Positions 5,127-6,522 of a DNA stretch of 6,522 bases are shown one piece after another. The stretch is from contig JAUNBO010000104.1 of the NCBI GenBank assembly GCA_030527065.1, forward strand, positions 1 to 6,522, read 5' to 3'. Numbering within the stretch: position 1 is the stretch's first letter; every line of letters begins with the position of its first letter. The position numbers and the translations under genes are program-made. This stretch comes from Bacillota bacterium (GTDB taxonomy: Bacteria; Bacillota; Clostridia; Peptostreptococcales; Anaerovoracaceae). The notes under the pieces are model-generated. The model did not search any database, was not told the origin of the DNA, and saw only the letters and a program-made list of their open reading frames with translations.

Positions 5127-6395
5127 ATGTACCGAGTAGTGATCACCGGCCTGGGAGCCGTTACCCCCATAGGAAACGACGTCAGCAGCTTTTGGAAGGG
5201 CCTGTTGGCAGGCAAAAACGGCATAGACCGCATCAGCCGCTTCGACGTCAGCCAATTCAAGCATCAGCTGGCGGCGGAGGTAAAAGAGTTCCGGCCTCTG
5301 GACCGGCTGGATAAGACCACCGTCCGAAAGACCGACCTCTTTGTCCAGTATGCCCTGTGGGCCGCCGCCGAAGCCATGGAGGACAGCGGTCTGGAAGGCG
5401 CCGTTGCGCCGGAAGACCTGGGGGTCTGCTTCGGCTCCGGCATCGGCGGATTCGAAACCTTCTGCCAGGAGCATCAGGCCCTGATGGAAAAAGGGCCCCG
5501 GCTGGTGACGCCCCTTTTCATTCCCAAAATGATCAGCAATATTGCGGCAGGCAACATCGCCATCCGCTATAAGGCCCATGGGCCCTGCCTTTCCGTCACC
5601 ACCGCCTGCGCCTCCGGCTCTCATTCCATAGGAGAGGCCTACCGGGCCATCCGTCACGGCTACACTAAGGCTGTCATCTGCGGCGGCAGCGAGGCCACCA
5701 TCAACCCGCTGGCCCTGGCAGGCTTCGGCAACGCCATGGCCCTCAGCGAGGCCACCGATAAAAATGCCGCTTCCCTGCCCTTTGATAAACGGCGGAGCGG
5801 CTTTGTGATGGGCGAAGGGGCCGGGGCCCTCATTCTGGAGGAATACGGCCATGCCCTGAAACGGGGCGCACCGGTCTATGGAGAGATCTGCGGTTACGGC
5901 TCCACCTGCGACGCCCACCATGTCACGGCTCCCAACCCCTGTGTTTCCGCCAGCGCCAAAGCCGTTTCCGACGCCCTGAAAGAGGCGTTTCCCGCCCCGG
6001 GGCAGGAAACGCCGGAAGCGGCAGCCCTGCAGCCGGAGGCCTCCCGCATTTACGTCAACGCCCACGGCACCGGCACGCCCATGAACGACGCCACGGAAAC
6101 CGCCCTCCTGAAGGCCGCTTTCGGCCCGGAGGCCGCTTCCCGCCTGCACATCAGCTCCACCAAATCCATGACCGGCCATATGCTGGGAGCGGCGGGGGCG
6201 GTGGAGGCCATTGCCGCCCTGCTGGCCCTGAGCCAGGGCGTCGTGCCCCCCACCATCAACCTGTTGGAGCCGGACCCGGCCTGCGACCTTCATTACACTC
6301 CCGGCGTCCCGGAACAGACGCCTCTGGACCTGGCCCTCTCTGTCTCTCTGGGCTTCGGCGGCCACAACGCCTGCCTGGCCTTCCGAAAGGCATAG
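5127..6395 (+). CDS. fabF: Beta-ketoacyl-ACP synthase II (FabF)
   Basis: FabF elongates the acyl chain by condensing acyl-ACP with malonyl-ACP and releasing CO2. The 422 residues are slightly more than in the E. coli protein (about 413). The thiolase-fold active site is complete: Cys161 in TTACASGSHSIGEA, His313 in NAHGTGTPMND, Lys346 in SSTKSMTGHMLGAAGA and His351 in the same segment. Phe410 in SLGFGGHNA is the gatekeeper position. The start VVITGLGAVTPIGND and the GSGIGGFETF and FDKRRSGFVMGEGAGALILE segments are typical. The start has a strong AGGAGG (5115-5120) six bases away. Residues 289-306 form a Pro/Ala/Glu-rich insertion (PAPGQETPEAAALQPEAS) just before the NAHGTGT strand. The gene stands 180 bases after fabG behind hairpins, so it may be translated independently of the coupled block. 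His and Asn, not two Cys, identify it as a decarboxylating elongation synthase. FabB is less likely given the Clostridia-type context. Confidence 0.96.
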   Translation: MYRVVITGLGAVTPIGNDVSSFWKGLLAGKNGIDRISRFDVSQFKHQLAAEVKEFRPLDRLDKTTVRKTDLFVQYALWAAAEAMEDSGLEGAVAPEDLGVCFGSGIGGFETFCQEHQALMEKGPRLVTPLFIPKMISNIAAGNIAIRYKAHGPCLSVTTACASGSHSIGEAYRAIRHGYTKAVICGGSEATINPLALAGFGNAMALSEATDKNAASLPFDKRRSGFVMGEGAGALILEEYGHALKRGAPVYGEICGYGSTCDAHHVTAPNPCVSASAKAVSDALKEAFPAPGQETPEAAALQPEASRIYVNAHGTGTPMNDATETALLKAAFGPEAASRLHISSTKSMTGHMLGAAGAVEAIAALLALSQGVVPPTINLLEPDPACDLHYTPGVPEQTPLDLALSVSLGFGGHNACLAFRKA

Positions 6396-6397
6396 GC

Positions 6398-6466
6398 GTT
6401 ACAAAAAAGCAGGTTACTTTTCAAAGGGGCGCCAGGGGGACGGTTTGATACAGTAACAAAAAGCAG
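6398..6466. repeat. Second palindromic element, with flanking direct repeats, after fabF
   Basis: The core 6413-6457 starts GTTACTTTTC and ends CAGTAAC. Its outer arms pair (GTTACT with AGTAAC, TCAAA with TTTGA, with a small bulge). Its left half, through GGGGCGCCAGGGGG, matches the left half of the element at 5060-5103 at nearly every position after one gap. A near-identical direct repeat flanks it: GTTACAAAAAAGCAG at 6398-6412 and GTAACAAAAAGCAG at 6453-6466. The inner halves of the two elements differ, so they have diverged or recombined. Confidence 0.65.
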
Positions 6467-6467
6467 T

Positions 6468-6487
6468 GGGAGCGGCAAAGCCGCCCC
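6468..6487. repeat. GC hairpin downstream of fabF
   Basis: GGGAGCGGC and GCCGCCCC pair around a three-base AAA loop with one bulged A. The sequence is a near copy of the left arm at 4969-4984 in the fabG-fabF spacer. There is no run of T after it, so I do not call it a terminator. The remaining 35 bases to the window end hold no gene I can support. Confidence 0.5.
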
Positions 6488-6522
6488 ATCCGCTGACAAA
6501 ACAATGATACCTTCAGTTGACA

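Noticed and set aside
5064..6365. 433-codon open frame on the - strand opposite fabF
   Set aside because: It is antisense to fabF with its intact active site. The Gly/Ala/Arg/Gln-rich, domain-free product is typical of a shadow frame.
6468..6487. Intrinsic terminator after fabF
   Set aside because: The stem is good, but no T-run follows, and similar stems occur before fabF where termination would not make sense.
6504..6522. Start of a new + strand gene (ATG at 6504)
   Set aside because: No Shine-Dalgarno precedes it and only six codons are visible.
6517..6522. TTGACA at the right edge as a -35 box
   Set aside because: It is a perfect consensus hexamer, but the -10 would lie outside the window, so a promoter cannot be judged.
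1..6522. CRISPR array, tRNA, rRNA, transposase or phage genes
   Set aside because: No regularly spaced repeats with unique spacers of CRISPR type, no RNA gene hallmarks and no recombinase motifs are visible. The tandem units before fabH are contiguous and too few.

Overview
The window is a GC-rich bacterial chromosome segment, most likely from a Firmicute of class Clostridia (a gut-type Lachnospiraceae/Oscillospiraceae relative is my inference). Two things point that way: the gene order fabH-acpP-fabK-fabD-fabG-fabF, and the use of the FMN enoyl-ACP reductase FabK rather than FabI. It carries most of a type II fatty acid synthesis (FAS II) operon on the + strand and, divergent from it on the - strand, an ECF sigma factor with the start of its zinc-binding anti-sigma factor.

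Layout. Bases 1-660 (- strand) hold the sigma gene and, overlapping its 3' end by 17 bases, the first 54 codons of a zf-HC2 anti-sigma gene that runs off the left edge. Bases 661-1020 are the divergent control region. An AT-rich part carries a good sigma-A-like promoter toward the sigma gene, a weaker candidate toward fabH, and dyad sequences over the latter. A GC-rich part is an imperfect 66-67-base tandem repeat with hairpins that would form most of the fabH leader. Bases 1021-4946 hold fabH, acpP, fabK, fabD and fabG. acpP/fabK, fabK/fabD and fabD/fabG overlap by 4, 13 and 17 bases, so they are very probably translationally coupled. Bases 4947-5126 are a structured spacer with three inverted repeats. 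Bases 5127-6395 are fabF. Bases 6396-6522 hold a second copy of the palindromic element found just before fabF, and no gene.

How the genes work together. FabD loads malonate from malonyl-CoA onto the acyl carrier protein (AcpP). FabH condenses acetyl-CoA with malonyl-ACP to start a chain, and FabF extends it. FabG reduces the 3-keto group with NADPH, and FabK reduces the enoyl group. The dehydratase (FabZ) and acetyl-CoA carboxylase genes, which often end this cluster, are not in the window. No FapR- or FabT-type regulator gene is visible.

The core genes are ordinary: every expected catalytic residue can be found. The unusual parts are the intergenic repeats and palindromes, a FabG with a 36-residue N-terminal extension built of three 8-residue repeats, and a small insertion of similar composition in FabF. 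I see no convincing new multi-gene system.
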